DNA of 64,000 nt from Gemmatimonadota bacterium (lineage in GTDB: Bacteria > Gemmatimonadota > Gemmatimonadetes > Gemmatimonadales > Gemmatimonadaceae): NCBI GenBank assembly GCA_020161135.1, contig JAIUOB010000002.1, forward strand, positions 744,001 to 808,000. Direction: 5' to 3'. The notes beneath the pieces are model-generated. The model made no database searches. It had not been told where the DNA came from and worked only from the letters and a program-made list of their open reading frames with translations. This document shows, piece by piece, positions 51,984 through 62,132 of the stretch. Each line of letters opens with the position of its first letter. The first letter of the stretch is position 1. Made by a program: the position numbers and the translations under genes.

Positions 51984-52014
51984 CACCGGCGGCGACGCGG
52001 CGCCGGCGCTTTTA
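51984..52014 (+). terminator. Probable intrinsic terminator after dinB-like gene
   Basis: A 9-bp stem (GCACCGGCG / CGCCGGCGC, one mismatch) with a GC-rich loop is followed by TTTTAGATTT, and sits 10 bp after the DinB stop and before transketolase. Confidence 0.5.
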
Positions 52015-52086
52015 GATTTCGGGGCTGCGGTGCGTCGGCAGAACGGCGCGCGCAGCCCCTTCTTCGCCTCTCCGGAGCCCTTCGTC

Positions 52087-54114
52087 GTGTCCGCTGCCCC
52101 GTCCGTTGCCGTTCCGTCGTCGCCCGCCACCGTGCGGCTCGCGATCGACACCATTCGCACGCTCGCCATGGACGCCGTGCAGGCGGCCGAGTCGGGGCAC
52201 CCCGGCACGCCGATGGCGCTCGCGCCGCTGGCGTACGCGCTCTACGCGCGACACCTGCGGCACGATCCCGCGGCTCCGACGTGGGCCGATCGCGATCGGC
52301 TCGTGCTGTCGGTGGGTCATGCATCGATGTGGCTGTACGGCGCGCTGCACATGGCGGGCTACGACCTGTCGCTCGACGAGCTCAAGGCCTTCCGGCAGTG
52401 GGGGAGCCGCACGCCGGGGCACCCGGAAGTGCATCACACGCCCGGCGTCGAGACCACCACGGGCCCGCTCGGCCAGGGTGTCGCGAACGCGGTGGGCTTC
52501 GCGATCGCGGAGGCGCACCTGGCGGCGACGTTCAATCGCCCCGGGCACACGATCATCGACCACACGACGTGGTTCATCGCCGGCGACGGCTGCCTCATGG
52601 AAGGCATCTCGCACGAGGCGGCGAGCCTCGCGGGACACCTCAAGCTGGGCAAGCTGATCGGCTTCTTCGACGACAACGGCATCACGATCGACGGCAGCAC
52701 CGCGCTCACCTGCAGCGATGACGCGGCGCAGCGCTTCGCGGCGTACGGCTGGCAGGTGCTGCACGTGAGTGACGTGAACGACCTCGCGCAGCTCGATGCG
52801 GCCATCGCCGCCGCGAAGGCCGACACCACGCGTCCGTCGCTCATCATCACGAAGACGCACATCGGCTTTGGTTCGCCCAACAAGCAGGACACGGCCAAGG
52901 CGCACGGCGAACCGCTGGGCACGGCCGAGATCGCGCTCACGAAGCAGGCGTACGGCTGGGCGGCCACCGAGCCGTTCACGGTGCCCGACGAGGCGCGTGA
53001 ACACTGGCACCAGCAGGTGGCGCAGCGCGCTGCGGCACACGCCGAGTGGCGTGATCGCTTCGTGGCGTACGAGGCCGCCCACCCTGCGCTCGCGGCCGAG
53101 CTGTCGCGTCGCCTGGCGGGCACCCCGCACGACGGGCTCGACGCCGCATTCCCCACGTTCGACGAGAAGACGGGCAGCGTGGCGAGCCGCGCTGCGAGCG
53201 GCACGGTGCTCAACGCGATCGCGCCGCTGGTGCCGGAGCTCATCGGCGGCAGCGCCGACCTCACGGGGTCGAATCTCACCAACGTGAAGGGCGCGACGTC
53301 GTACACCGCGGCCACGCCGGAAGGGCGCAACTTCCACTTCGGCATTCGCGAGCATGCGATGGGCGCCGTGATGAACGGCATGGGACTGCACGGCGGCTGC
53401 ATCCCGTACGGCGGCACGTTCCTCGTGTTCAGCGACTACATGCGCCCGGCCATCCGCCTCGCGGCGCTCATGGGTGTGCACGCGGTGTACGTGTTCACGC
53501 ACGACTCGATCGGCCTGGGCGAAGACGGCCCCACGCACCAGCCGGTGGAGCATCTCGCGGCGCTGCGCTGCATTCCCAACCTGCTCGTGCTGCGCCCCGC
53601 CGACGCCGACGAGACGGCCGCGGCGTGGCGCGTTGCGCTCGCGCATCGTGGCGGTCCGGTGGCGCTCGTGCTCACGCGCCAGAAGCTGCCGTGGATGGGC
53701 GCGCCCGCGCGCGCGCATGCCGGCGTGCCGCAGGGTGGCTACGTCGTGGCCGACGCCACAGGTGGCGCGCCGCAGGTGGTCCTGATGGCGAGTGGCAGCG
53801 AAGTCGAGGTCGCCCTCGCTGCGCACACGCAACTCGCCGCGCAGGGCGTGCGGGCACGTGTCGTGAGCTGCCCGAGCCTCGAGCTGCTCGCGCAGCAGAA
53901 CGCCGAGTCCCGCGCCGCGCTGCTCCCCGCCGGTGTGCCGCGTGTGGCCATCGAGGCCGCGCATCCGATGCCGTGGTACCGCTGGGTGGGTGAGACGGGC
54001 GCGATCGTGGGCATCGAGACGTTCGGGGCGAGCGCGCCGTATCAGCGGCTGTACAAGGAGTACGGGATCACGGCGGAGCGGGTGTGTGAGGTGGTGACCG
54101 GTTTGATCGGGTAA
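52087..54114 (+). CDS. tkt: Transketolase
   Basis: 675 residues from GTG 52087, chosen because the protein then begins just before the conserved helix ([19 protein letters not shown]) and has normal family length. TPP motif [20 protein letters not shown] with the DNN of [11 protein letters not shown]; substrate histidines in [14 protein letters not shown] and [20 protein letters not shown]; glutamate loop and [20 protein letters not shown]. It moves two-carbon units in the pentose phosphate/Calvin pathways. Followed by a 27-bp perfect hairpin. Confidence 0.96.
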   Translation: MSAAPSVAVPSSPATVRLAIDTIRTLAMDAVQAAESGHPGTPMALAPLAYALYARHLRHDPAAPTWADRDRLVLSVGHASMWLYGALHMAGYDLSLDELKAFRQWGSRTPGHPEVHHTPGVETTTGPLGQGVANAVGFAIAEAHLAATFNRPGHTIIDHTTWFIAGDGCLMEGISHEAASLAGHLKLGKLIGFFDDNGITIDGSTALTCSDDAAQRFAAYGWQVLHVSDVNDLAQLDAAIAAAKADTTRPSLIITKTHIGFGSPNKQDTAKAHGEPLGTAEIALTKQAYGWAATEPFTVPDEAREHWHQQVAQRAAAHAEWRDRFVAYEAAHPALAAELSRRLAGTPHDGLDAAFPTFDEKTGSVASRAASGTVLNAIAPLVPELIGGSADLTGSNLTNVKGATSYTAATPEGRNFHFGIREHAMGAVMNGMGLHGGCIPYGGTFLVFSDYMRPAIRLAALMGVHAVYVFTHDSIGLGEDGPTHQPVEHLAALRCIPNLLVLRPADADETAAAWRVALAHRGGPVALVLTRQKLPWMGAPARAHAGVPQGGYVVADATGGAPQVVLMASGSEVEVALAAHTQLAAQGVRARVVSCPSLELLAQQNAESRAALLPAGVPRVAIEAAHPMPWYRWVGETGAIVGIETFGASAPYQRLYKEYGITAERVCEVVTGLIG

Positions 54115-54147
54115 GGGTCGACGCGGGGGCCGGCTCCACTACGGCAA

Positions 54148-54212
54148 CACGCGAAGACGCGAAGGCGCGAAGGGAACAGCTGCTCCCCTTCGCGCCTTCG
54201 CGTCTTCGCGTG
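54148..54212. repeat. Perfect 27-bp inverted repeat made of CGCGAAG units (terminator-like)
   Basis: Left arm 54148-54174 and right arm 54186-54212 are exact reverse complements, with an 11-base loop containing CAGCTG. Each arm is ACGCGAAG/GCGCGAAG-type tandem octamers. It lies between convergent tkt and the susD-like gene and could stop transcription both ways. The same units border the gene at 62133. Confidence 0.88.
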
Positions 54213-54267
54213 CAGCGGTTACGGCCTTGCCGTTACGCGTTCGCCGTGGGTCGGCTCCAACCCTTGG

Positions 54268-55866
54268 CTACGGACACCTCGCCAACCCCGCCACCGGGCA
54301 GCGCTCCGGATCGCGTGCGGGGGCGACGCTCTGGCCGCCGGGGCCGCCGAACGTGTACGTCGGCAACTGCAGCGTCGCGAGCTCGCGGCCGGGGATCGGG
54401 AGCTGCACCGGCGTGTTCTCCGGCAGCGTCTGCCAGCCGCGCGCGTCGAAGAACGCGACGACGCCACTCACGCCAAGTCCCTCGATGCCCTTCTCGTAGC
54501 GCAGTGCGTCCCACAGGCTGCCGCACGTGCCGTTCTCCTTGCGCGGCACGCAGCCGGCCTCGTTCGGCGGACCGTCGATCGTGACCGCCGGCAGCTGGCC
54601 GTTCGCGACACGCGTCTTGTTGATCAGCGCCACGGCTTCGCTCGCGCGGTTGAGACGGATGAGCGCCTCGGCCTTGAGCAGGTCCATCTCCGTCACCGTC
54701 ATCGCCACCTGCGCGCCCGTCTGCCAGGTGAGGTCGGTGCCGTTGCGGAGGTAGTAGTAGTGCGACCAGCGATACGTGCCGCGATCGGCGGCGAAGATGT
54801 TGTTCAGGTTGTAGCCCACGTACTTGCCCGGCGTCGCGGGACCACCGGTGCCCGCGATGCGGCGATCCTTCGTGCGCATCTGGAACGGCAGGCGGCTGTC
54901 GTTGGCCGTCGCGACCCAGTTCACCCACCCATTCGTCGAGTCGGCGGGGCCGATGAGCCAGTAGCTCGGGCGGCCGAAGTCCGACGGGCGGCCCGCCGTG
55001 CGCAGGCGTGCGATGAGACGCTTCCAGTCGTCCCACAGGATGTCGGGCTGCGCGACCGGCGCGAAGTCGGTCTGGATGCCGGCATCGATGCGACGGATCA
55101 CTTCGGCCCAGTTCACCGCCGCCCGCTCGGCCCGCGTGCGCGCCGAATAGACGAGGAAGCGCGCCGCGAAGGAGTTCGCGAGGCGCACGAACTGATCCTT
55201 CGTCATGGCCTGGAAGAACCACGCATCCGGCGGGAAGGTCATCGTCGGCTGGCTGTTCGCCACGGCGATGGCCGAATCGAGCTGCGCGATCGCGAAGGTG
55301 GTGACCGTCTTGTAGTCGGAGAAGCTCGGCGTGCGGATGGTGTCGAGCTGCGTGCGTTCGTCGATGAGCGGGCCCTTGTCGAAGTAGAGGCCCACATGCC
55401 CGTACGACACGCCCTGCATGAACTTGCCCATCGCCTTCGCCCGCGCCGTGCGGGGTGCGTCGACGATGACGAGGCCGCGGTTCACCGCCGACACGACGTC
55501 GTTGACCGACGAGATGGTGCGATAGAGCTGGTACCACGGCGTCTCGTTCACGAAGCGCCGCACGTTGACCGGGCTGTTGTTCCACGCGGCGCGCGGTTCG
55601 GCCGAGAGTTCGAGCTGGCCGAAGTCGGCGAAGCCCGAGGTGATCTCGCGGGCCATCGTGGAGAAGGCCCACGAGGGATAGTCGTCGTGTCCCGCCACCG
55701 GCCACCAGGTGCGGAACGAGGTGGCGACGAACGTCTCCGTCGTGAGCGGCTGCGACGTCGCGCGCGCGGCGTCGGGGCGGTTGGGATTCGCCACGTCGAG
55801 GTCCTGACACGAGGCCGCGACGAGGGCGAGACCGACCGGCAGGACGAACTTCTTGAGTGATGTCAT
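54268..55866 (-). CDS. SusD/RagB-family outer-membrane lipoprotein
   Basis: 532 residues. Lipobox LALVAASC, then the TPR-like SusD fold: DLDVANPNRPDAARATSQPL near the start (the typical DxxNPN block), AKAMGKFMQGVSYGHVGLYF, LLKAEALIRLNRASEAVALI and LWDALRYEKGIEG. It binds nutrients at the surface as the lid of the SusC-like TonB channel encoded 14 bp upstream. No glycan-degrading genes are adjacent, so the ligand (glycan or peptide) is not known. Confidence 0.93.
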   Translation of the reverse strand: MTSLKKFVLPVGLALVAASCQDLDVANPNRPDAARATSQPLTTETFVATSFRTWWPVAGHDDYPSWAFSTMAREITSGFADFGQLELSAEPRAAWNNSPVNVRRFVNETPWYQLYRTISSVNDVVSAVNRGLVIVDAPRTARAKAMGKFMQGVSYGHVGLYFDKGPLIDERTQLDTIRTPSFSDYKTVTTFAIAQLDSAIAVANSQPTMTFPPDAWFFQAMTKDQFVRLANSFAARFLVYSARTRAERAAVNWAEVIRRIDAGIQTDFAPVAQPDILWDDWKRLIARLRTAGRPSDFGRPSYWLIGPADSTNGWVNWVATANDSRLPFQMRTKDRRIAGTGGPATPGKYVGYNLNNIFAADRGTYRWSHYYYLRNGTDLTWQTGAQVAMTVTEMDLLKAEALIRLNRASEAVALINKTRVANGQLPAVTIDGPPNEAGCVPRKENGTCGSLWDALRYEKGIEGLGVSGVVAFFDARGWQTLPENTPVQLPIPGRELATLQLPTYTFGGPGGQSVAPARDPERCPVAGLARCP

Positions 55867-55880
55867 GGTGAGGTCGCCGG

Positions 55881-58800
55881 TCAGAAGATGATCTCGACGC
55901 TGCCCGTCACCGTGCGATAGCGCGGATAGGCGAAGCTGTCGAACCGGTTGGTCACGGAGCCGACCTCGGGGTCGTATCCCTTGTAGCCGGTGAAGGTCAG
56001 CAGGTTGCGGCCGATGAGCGACAGCGACGCCTGATTCGCGCCGAGACGCGCGAGGGCGGCGTTGAAGCTGCGCGGCAGGCGGTACTTGACCGAGAGTTCG
56101 CGCAGCTTGACGAAGCTCGCATCCTCGACGAACCAGTCGGTCGGGCTCGCGGCGCTGTAGAGGGCGACGTAGTAGTCCGTCGTCTTCTTGAGCTCCTGCG
56201 GCTTGCCGGCCTGGTCGACATCGGTGCTGCGGCCGTACTGGTACATGCGCTGGTTGGTGTTGTTGTACACGTCACCCCCCACCTGCGCGTCCCACAGCAT
56301 GAAGATCTGCAGGTTGCGCCAGCCGATCGTGTTGCTGAAGCCGAGGCGGAAGTCGGGGTTGCCGTCGCCGATCTTCACGACGGCCGCGTTGCCGAGCGAG
56401 TCGACCGAGGTGATCGGCTGGCCCCACCGGTAGACGCCACTGCCGATGGTGGTGCTGGTGCCCCACAACTGCTTGGTCTGTCCCTCGGTGTACTGGTTGC
56501 CCGGACCCACCCACACGAGCAGCCCGTCGTCGTTCACCTGGAACTCGTTCGCGCGCGTGCCGACGCTGGCGGGCAGCTCCTTGTCGCTGCGCATGAACTT
56601 GAAGCCGTACATGTTGCCGATGGTCTCACCGGCGCAGCGGAACTGGATCGTGTTGACGGTGAAGCAGGAGCGGTTGAACTCGGTGATCTTGTTGCGCGAG
56701 CGGTCGCCGACGAGGCCGGCCCGCCACGTGAAGTTCGGCTTGCGCACGAGCTGCGCCTCGAACGTGCCTTCCCACGTGTTGCCCGTGACCGTGCCGGCGT
56801 TCTGCCACTGGTTGGCGTAGCCGAAGTAACCGGCCAGCGGAATCAGGATGAGCTGGTCGGTGGTGACCTGCCGGGCGCGCGAGATCTGGAAGGAGTAGCG
56901 GTTCTTGATGATCGCGTCGATGCCGATCTCCGTCTCCTTCGAGTACTCCGGCTTGAGGAAGCGGTTGCCCAGGTTCTGCTTCACCAGGCCGCCCCCCTCG
57001 ACGAAGTTGAACGTCTCGTACTGGTCGTCGAAATCGGGACGCCCGCCGGCCGTGCCCTGCGACGCGCGCACCTTGAACTCGCTGAACAGGCTCTTGAGCG
57101 GGAACCAGCTCTCCTCGCCGATGCGGTACGCGCCCGAGGCGCGGTAGTACCAGTTCGTCTGCTCCTCCGGGCCGAACAGCGAGCTGCCGTCGCTGCGCGC
57201 GAGGCCGTCGATGATGAGCTTGCCCTGATAGTCGGCCGCGCCACTCACGAAGAACGAGTTGGTGCGGATTGTCTGGCTGGTCGACGAGACGAAGCGCACC
57301 GTTGCGTTGTTGAGCGAGTTCACCCCGGGCACGGCGAAGATCTGCCCGCTCGCGGTGGTGAGGTCGTTGGTCTCGCGCTCGAGCAGGCCGCGCACCGTGC
57401 TGCGCAGCGTGAAGTCGCCGACCTTCCGGAGGAGGTTGGCCGAGATCGCCGCGTTGAGCGCGTTGGTCACGCCGTTGAAGCGCGAGATCTCACCGGGGCC
57501 GCCGTTGCCGAAGCCCTCGGTCTTGACGCCCTGGTCGAGGAAGAAGTCGGTGGCGCGGTCGGAGCGGTCGAACGACAGGTTGCCGTCGACGGTGAGCCAC
57601 GAGCGCGGCGTCCAGCGCGACTCGATGCTGCCGTTGAGGCGACCGCGGTTGCGATTGCGCTGTTCGGTGGAGATGACGTAGAGCGGGTTCTCCTCACGCC
57701 CCTCGAAGTCGGGCTGGAAGATGTACGGCGTGCCGTCGGGATCGGGCTTCCGCAGGTCGACGTCGGGGGCCTGGTTGATGAGGTCGAAGAAGACGTCGTC
57801 GTACAGGTTGAGGCGCTTCGACTTCATGTAGTACGTGCTCACCCCGATGCTCAGGTCGCTGCGCGGCCGGTGATCGAGGTTGAGGCGGAAGTCGTTCTGG
57901 TCGTAGCGCCCGCTGTTGAGCACCACGCCATCCTCCCGCAGGTTCACGTACGAGAAGAACCAGTTCGTCTTGCCGCCGTTCTGCGCGATGTTGAGCGAGT
58001 TGCGCGAGTAGTTGCCCGGGTCGAAGAAGCGGTCGACCTGGTTGAAGTACGTCCCCGGCGCGTACGGCTGGTCCTGGAAGCGCTCGTACGCCGGACGCGG
58101 CACGCGCTGCTCACGCGGCACCACCGTGCCGCCGGCGTTGGTGTACGCCCCCGTGCTGTTCGCGAGGAAGTAGTGGTAGCGCGCCCAGTCCACCTTGTTG
58201 GGGATGGAGTTGGAGCCGTACTCGCTGCGCACGCTGAAGCGCGTGGCGCCGTCGGCGATGTTCGTGCCGCGGCGCGTGCGGATCTGGATGACACCGGACG
58301 ACGCGCGCGACCCGTACAGCGACGCCGCGGCGGCGCCCTTCACGACCTCGACACTCTCGATGTCCATCGACTGGAGGTCGGCGCTCGACGCGTCGAACGA
58401 CGCCGACTGGATCACGCCGTCGACGACGATGAGTGGCGAGTTCCCCTTGCTGATGGAGGTCGGCGTGCGGAGCTGGATGTTCGTGCCGCTGCCGGGCTGG
58501 CCGGTGGGCACCACGCTCACGCCGGCAATCTTGCCCTGGATGGTCTCGAGGGCGTTGGTCGCGGGCACCGGCGCGTCTTCCGCGGCCACGCGCCCGACAC
58601 TGAACGGCACGCGGGTGCCGCTCGCCGGATCGACGACACCGGTCGTGACGATCGCCTGCAGGTTGAGCGCCGCGGCGACCATGCCGACGTTGTAGGTGAG
58701 CGCCTGTCCCGGTGCGATCGCGATGTTCGCGCGCAGCGCGCGGCGATAGCCAAGGCGCAGCACCTCGAGCCCGTACGTCCCCGCAGGAACGGCGGCGAAG

Positions 58801-59018
58801 CTGTAGCGACCTTCGGCGTTGGTGCGCGCCTCGAGGCGGGTGGAGCCGCCCTGCAGGAGCAGTTGCGCCGCGACGAGCGGCTGGCCGGTGGCCGAGTCGG
58901 TGACAACGCCGCTCATGCGACCTGGCGCACCCTGCGCAGCGAGCGGCTCGCTGTGCGCGAGGGCAGTGAAGAGGGCAAGCGTCGCCGCGAGTGCGCGAAC
59001 GACGGGGCGGATGGACAT
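55881..59018 (-). CDS. SusC/RagA-family TonB-dependent outer-membrane receptor
   Basis: 1045 residues with signal peptide (ending AAQG). A carboxypeptidase-regulatory-like domain (GVVTDSATGQPLVAAQLLLQ, residues 38-115) precedes the plug (ALETIQGKIAGVSVVPTGQP; SVEVVKGAAAASLYGSRASS) and a 22-strand barrel ending VTGSVEIIF. It imports its ligand using TonB energy together with the SusD-like protein. Order susC-susD on the minus strand is canonical. Confidence 0.95.
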   Translation of the reverse strand: MSIRPVVRALAATLALFTALAHSEPLAAQGAPGRMSGVVTDSATGQPLVAAQLLLQGGSTRLEARTNAEGRYSFAAVPAGTYGLEVLRLGYRRALRANIAIAPGQALTYNVGMVAAALNLQAIVTTGVVDPASGTRVPFSVGRVAAEDAPVPATNALETIQGKIAGVSVVPTGQPGSGTNIQLRTPTSISKGNSPLIVVDGVIQSASFDASSADLQSMDIESVEVVKGAAAASLYGSRASSGVIQIRTRRGTNIADGATRFSVRSEYGSNSIPNKVDWARYHYFLANSTGAYTNAGGTVVPREQRVPRPAYERFQDQPYAPGTYFNQVDRFFDPGNYSRNSLNIAQNGGKTNWFFSYVNLREDGVVLNSGRYDQNDFRLNLDHRPRSDLSIGVSTYYMKSKRLNLYDDVFFDLINQAPDVDLRKPDPDGTPYIFQPDFEGREENPLYVISTEQRNRNRGRLNGSIESRWTPRSWLTVDGNLSFDRSDRATDFFLDQGVKTEGFGNGGPGEISRFNGVTNALNAAISANLLRKVGDFTLRSTVRGLLERETNDLTTASGQIFAVPGVNSLNNATVRFVSSTSQTIRTNSFFVSGAADYQGKLIIDGLARSDGSSLFGPEEQTNWYYRASGAYRIGEESWFPLKSLFSEFKVRASQGTAGGRPDFDDQYETFNFVEGGGLVKQNLGNRFLKPEYSKETEIGIDAIIKNRYSFQISRARQVTTDQLILIPLAGYFGYANQWQNAGTVTGNTWEGTFEAQLVRKPNFTWRAGLVGDRSRNKITEFNRSCFTVNTIQFRCAGETIGNMYGFKFMRSDKELPASVGTRANEFQVNDDGLLVWVGPGNQYTEGQTKQLWGTSTTIGSGVYRWGQPITSVDSLGNAAVVKIGDGNPDFRLGFSNTIGWRNLQIFMLWDAQVGGDVYNNTNQRMYQYGRSTDVDQAGKPQELKKTTDYYVALYSAASPTDWFVEDASFVKLRELSVKYRLPRSFNAALARLGANQASLSLIGRNLLTFTGYKGYDPEVGSVTNRFDSFAYPRYRTVTGSVEIIF

Positions 59019-59119
59019 CGATCCTCCGGTCGGGTGGGGAGCTCGCGAGCGCCGCAGCGCTCGTCTGTCGAAGTTAGCCCACGCAGGGGGAGTGCGGAAC
59101 GCAGTGGAGGCGATCCGCC

Positions 59120-59210
59120 CGTGCTACCCGTGGTACCCGTGGTACCCGTCGTCCCGCCCCACCCGCTCCCGCCGTCCCGCTCCCGTGCCTCTGCTCCCGT
59201 AGTACGCGCT
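59120..59210. repeat. GTACCCGT-type dispersed repeat, copy 3
   Basis: Tandem GTGGTACCC units, then GTCGTCCCG and CCGCTCCCGCC strings, ending GTAGTACGC next to the stop codon of the DUF5916 gene. No ORF is supported. The remaining gap 59019-59119 probably carries the susC promoter, which I cannot pinpoint. Confidence 0.72.
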
Positions 59211-61798
59211 TAGGGGTTGAACCACCACGACGCCTTGAGCAGCAACGTGTTCATGGGATGCAGCTCGAACACGCGACCCACATCGCGCGGGAAGTCGAAA
59301 TCGGAGGCGCGCGGGTCGTAGAGGCTGCGCCCCTGCTGCCAGACGAGGAACAGCACCGACGCCGGTCGATACTCCCAGCGCACCACGGTGTTGGAGCGGA
59401 ATTCACGCAGACGGAATCCACCCGGGTCGCCGGCCCACGGACGGAAGCGCGCTTCCCACGTATCGGCCCGGGGGTCGGCCAGTTCACGCCAGTTGGTGTA
59501 CCGCCCCGTGCTCACGAACGGCTGCCCGTACACCTGCAGCGAGAGCGTCGGCGTCACGGTGTAGTTCACGCGCGCCGTGGAGCGGAACGTCGACTGGTAG
59601 AGCCGCGCGAAGGTGTAGTGCGGGGTGCCGGCCACCACGGGGTTGGAATGCCACTGCCCGTCATCGATGGTGCGGTCGTAGTTGCCGGCCAGCGACGCGC
59701 TGAAGCGACTCGACACGCGGAACTGCAGCGACGGCTCGATCCACCAGCCGTTGGAGTTCCCGGCGCCCTTGAAGCCGCCCATGAAGAGCACGGGCGTGTA
59801 CCAGGTGCGCCGGTCGCCCTCCCACCCGAGAAAGGTGTTCAGGTTGCGGTTGAGGCGCACCGCCGGACCGCCGCGGGCCATGCGGTCGTTGTAGACGGGA
59901 ATCAGTGAATTCGCGTTCATTCCCCAGTGCAGCCACCATGTGTTGGGCAGCTCGACGTGCCAATTGGTGTTGAGCCCCTGCCCGATCGCGAGCCCGGCGG
60001 CGCTCCACCGATTGTTGGTGTTGAAGTTGAGCTGCGCGCGCCGGTAGAAGCGGGTCGGGCGGATGAACTGCAGGGAGAACCAGTTGCGGAAGAGCACTTC
60101 GTCGGCGCGTGACTGGAACCCGAGGTCGTTGGTCTCGAAGCCGGCGGAGTAGCGCTGCAGCACACTCTGGAAGCGCGTCACGCCACCGCCGAACTTGCTG
60201 AGCGAGATGCGCTGCGCGTCTCCCACCATCGACGTGGCGGTGGTGTCGAGCACGAGCGCGTCATCCGGCCGGTCGTACTGGTGCACGCTGTTGCGCTGCA
60301 ACGCCGTGATGGACTTTGCGCTGCCGCGCACGAGGCTGCCGGAGAGAGACGCGGCCACCTCGTAGTTGTTCTTCGCGAAGCGGTGGCGCAGGTCGATGCC
60401 GCCGGTGTACGCGCTGTTGCGGAGGAAATCGCGCGTCCACTGGTCGCCCTGCCGCTCGACACCGGTGAGCATGAGGCCGATGCCGCTTTGCCCGTTGCGC
60501 AGGTCCTGCTGCAGCCGCAGCACGCCGTAGCTGGTCGTGGGCTCGATGGTGCGGCGCGCGCTGCCCAGCTCACGCTCGGTGATGGCAGTGAGCGCACCCA
60601 CCGACAGCCCGTTCGCCAGGCGCCCGCTCAGCTTGCCCGCGCCGAGGATGCGGGACGCGGTCGCGCTCTCGCTGTCGCCGTAGCGACCCAGCAGTTGCGG
60701 CGAGCGGCCGATGCGCCGCGAGTAGAAGAGCCCCGTGCAGCCGGTGTCGATGTCGTTGCAGGCGGTGCGGAACTGGAAGATGCCGGCCCCCTCGAGGAAG
60801 AAGGGTCGCCGCTCCTCGAAGAATTGCTCGAAGGCCGAGAGGTTGAGCACCGACGGGTCGGCCTCGACCTGTCCGAAGTCGGGGTTGATGGTCGCGTCGA
60901 CCGTGAGGTTGCTGCCGATGCCGAGCTTGAGGTCGGCGCCCACGGTGCTGGTGAGTGGCGCGGTGTAGCCGGTGGCGGTCTGGCGTGTCGCGCTCTTCTC
61001 CACCACGTACGGCGTCACCTCGACCCGGCGCGGGGACGGCAGCTTCGCGATGCCACCGAGCTCGCCACCCTGCGACACGTACCCCTGCACATCGCGCCGG
61101 TACAGCGGCCACGAGATGCGCTGGCGCGTGCGCGCCACGTCACGCACGATGAGCAGCCCAAAGGTCTTCTCGTCACCGGGCGCGAAGCGCATCTGGCTGA
61201 ACGGAATGCGGAACTCGGCCACCCAGCCGAGCGAGTCGACGCTGGTGGCGACGTCCCACACCGCGTCCCACGTCACGTCCTCGGTGTTGTCGTTGTAGAC
61301 GTAGAAGTCACGCTTGACGCCCGCCGGGTTCGTGATGAACTGGAAGGCGGTGCGACGGTCGTGGTACGAGTCGATGACGAGCTTGAGCTGCTCACTCTCG
61401 GTGCGCACATCGCGGCGTGAGAGGAGCGAGATGATGCTGTCGGGCGCGGGGTCGTGCATGCGGCCGAGCACGTAGAGGTAGCGGTCGTCGTAGAGGACGC
61501 GCACCTCGGTGCGGAAGCGCGGCACGGCACCCTGCTGCGGCTCGTACTCGAGGAACTGATCGATGACACGCGCATCCTTCCACGCCGCGTCGTCGTCACG
61601 GCCATCGAGGACCGGCGTCTTGAGGGCGCGCGTGGCGACGCTGCGCCGCTCGGTTGACGCCGACGCCGGCTCCGGCTCGCGCCGGCCGGGACCGGGGCGC
61701 GACGTCGACGGCTGCGCCGTGACGCGCGCAGGGACGATCGCGGGGACAAGCAGCAGTGCGCACACGGCGGCACGCAGCAGGAGTACGGAGGGGCGCAT
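59210..61798 (-). CDS. DUF5916 outer-membrane protein with N-terminal CBM9-like domain
   Basis: 862 residues from ATG 61798 (MRPSVLLLRAAVCALLLVP signal). Residues about 50-240 form a CBM9-like sandwich (TPVLDGRDDDAAWKDARVID, FRTEVRVLYDDRYLYVLGRM, WDVATSVDSLGWVAEFRIPF). The rest is a DUF5916 barrel: NLTVDATINPDFGQVEADPS, FEQFFEERRPFFLEGAGIFQ, FYSRRIGRSPQ. Family members are common in Bacteroidota and Gemmatimonadota; substrate unknown. Downstream of the GxxExxY divergent region and next to the SusCD pair. Confidence 0.9.
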   Translation of the reverse strand: MRPSVLLLRAAVCALLLVPAIVPARVTAQPSTSRPGPGRREPEPASASTERRSVATRALKTPVLDGRDDDAAWKDARVIDQFLEYEPQQGAVPRFRTEVRVLYDDRYLYVLGRMHDPAPDSIISLLSRRDVRTESEQLKLVIDSYHDRRTAFQFITNPAGVKRDFYVYNDNTEDVTWDAVWDVATSVDSLGWVAEFRIPFSQMRFAPGDEKTFGLLIVRDVARTRQRISWPLYRRDVQGYVSQGGELGGIAKLPSPRRVEVTPYVVEKSATRQTATGYTAPLTSTVGADLKLGIGSNLTVDATINPDFGQVEADPSVLNLSAFEQFFEERRPFFLEGAGIFQFRTACNDIDTGCTGLFYSRRIGRSPQLLGRYGDSESATASRILGAGKLSGRLANGLSVGALTAITERELGSARRTIEPTTSYGVLRLQQDLRNGQSGIGLMLTGVERQGDQWTRDFLRNSAYTGGIDLRHRFAKNNYEVAASLSGSLVRGSAKSITALQRNSVHQYDRPDDALVLDTTATSMVGDAQRISLSKFGGGVTRFQSVLQRYSAGFETNDLGFQSRADEVLFRNWFSLQFIRPTRFYRRAQLNFNTNNRWSAAGLAIGQGLNTNWHVELPNTWWLHWGMNANSLIPVYNDRMARGGPAVRLNRNLNTFLGWEGDRRTWYTPVLFMGGFKGAGNSNGWWIEPSLQFRVSSRFSASLAGNYDRTIDDGQWHSNPVVAGTPHYTFARLYQSTFRSTARVNYTVTPTLSLQVYGQPFVSTGRYTNWRELADPRADTWEARFRPWAGDPGGFRLREFRSNTVVRWEYRPASVLFLVWQQGRSLYDPRASDFDFPRDVGRVFELHPMNTLLLKASWWFNP

Positions 61799-62132
61799 CG
61801 CAGGCACGGCGGGGGCGGCAGCAGGAGGGCGAGGCACACAGCGCCGCGCACCCGCAGGCGCGCGCACCGTCGACCCACCTGTGACAGCGGACCCCGCAGG
61901 AGGGTTTGGTCACCCTCGGATTGTCGCGGTTCGACACGGAACGCTTGCGCGGACGTGGCGTCCTGTCGCGACGCGCGCACGGCTTGGCCCGCTTGCGTCG
62001 GTTTGATGGGACGCGCGGAGGATCGATGACGCGCCTCGGGGCATGTCGATGCATCGTGGGTGGACGCTCTTGAACTGCAACACGCGAAGGCGCGAAGGCG
62101 CGAAGGCGCGAAGACGCGAAGGGGTGGTGGCG
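61799..62132. other. Divergent intergenic region with repeat array
   Basis: 334 bp between the DUF5916 and GxxExxY genes. It holds the octamer array at 62081-62122; the rest shows no ORF, RNA gene or recognisable promoter elements. Confidence 0.6.
62081..62122. repeat. Tandem array of RCGCGAAG octamers upstream of the GxxExxY gene
   Basis: Five consecutive copies of ACGCGAAG/GCGCGAAG lie just before the ATG at 62133. Read through, they would encode an NTRRREGAKARRRE extension in frame with the gene. The same units occur at its 3' end in 62582-62645. Confidence 0.85.
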
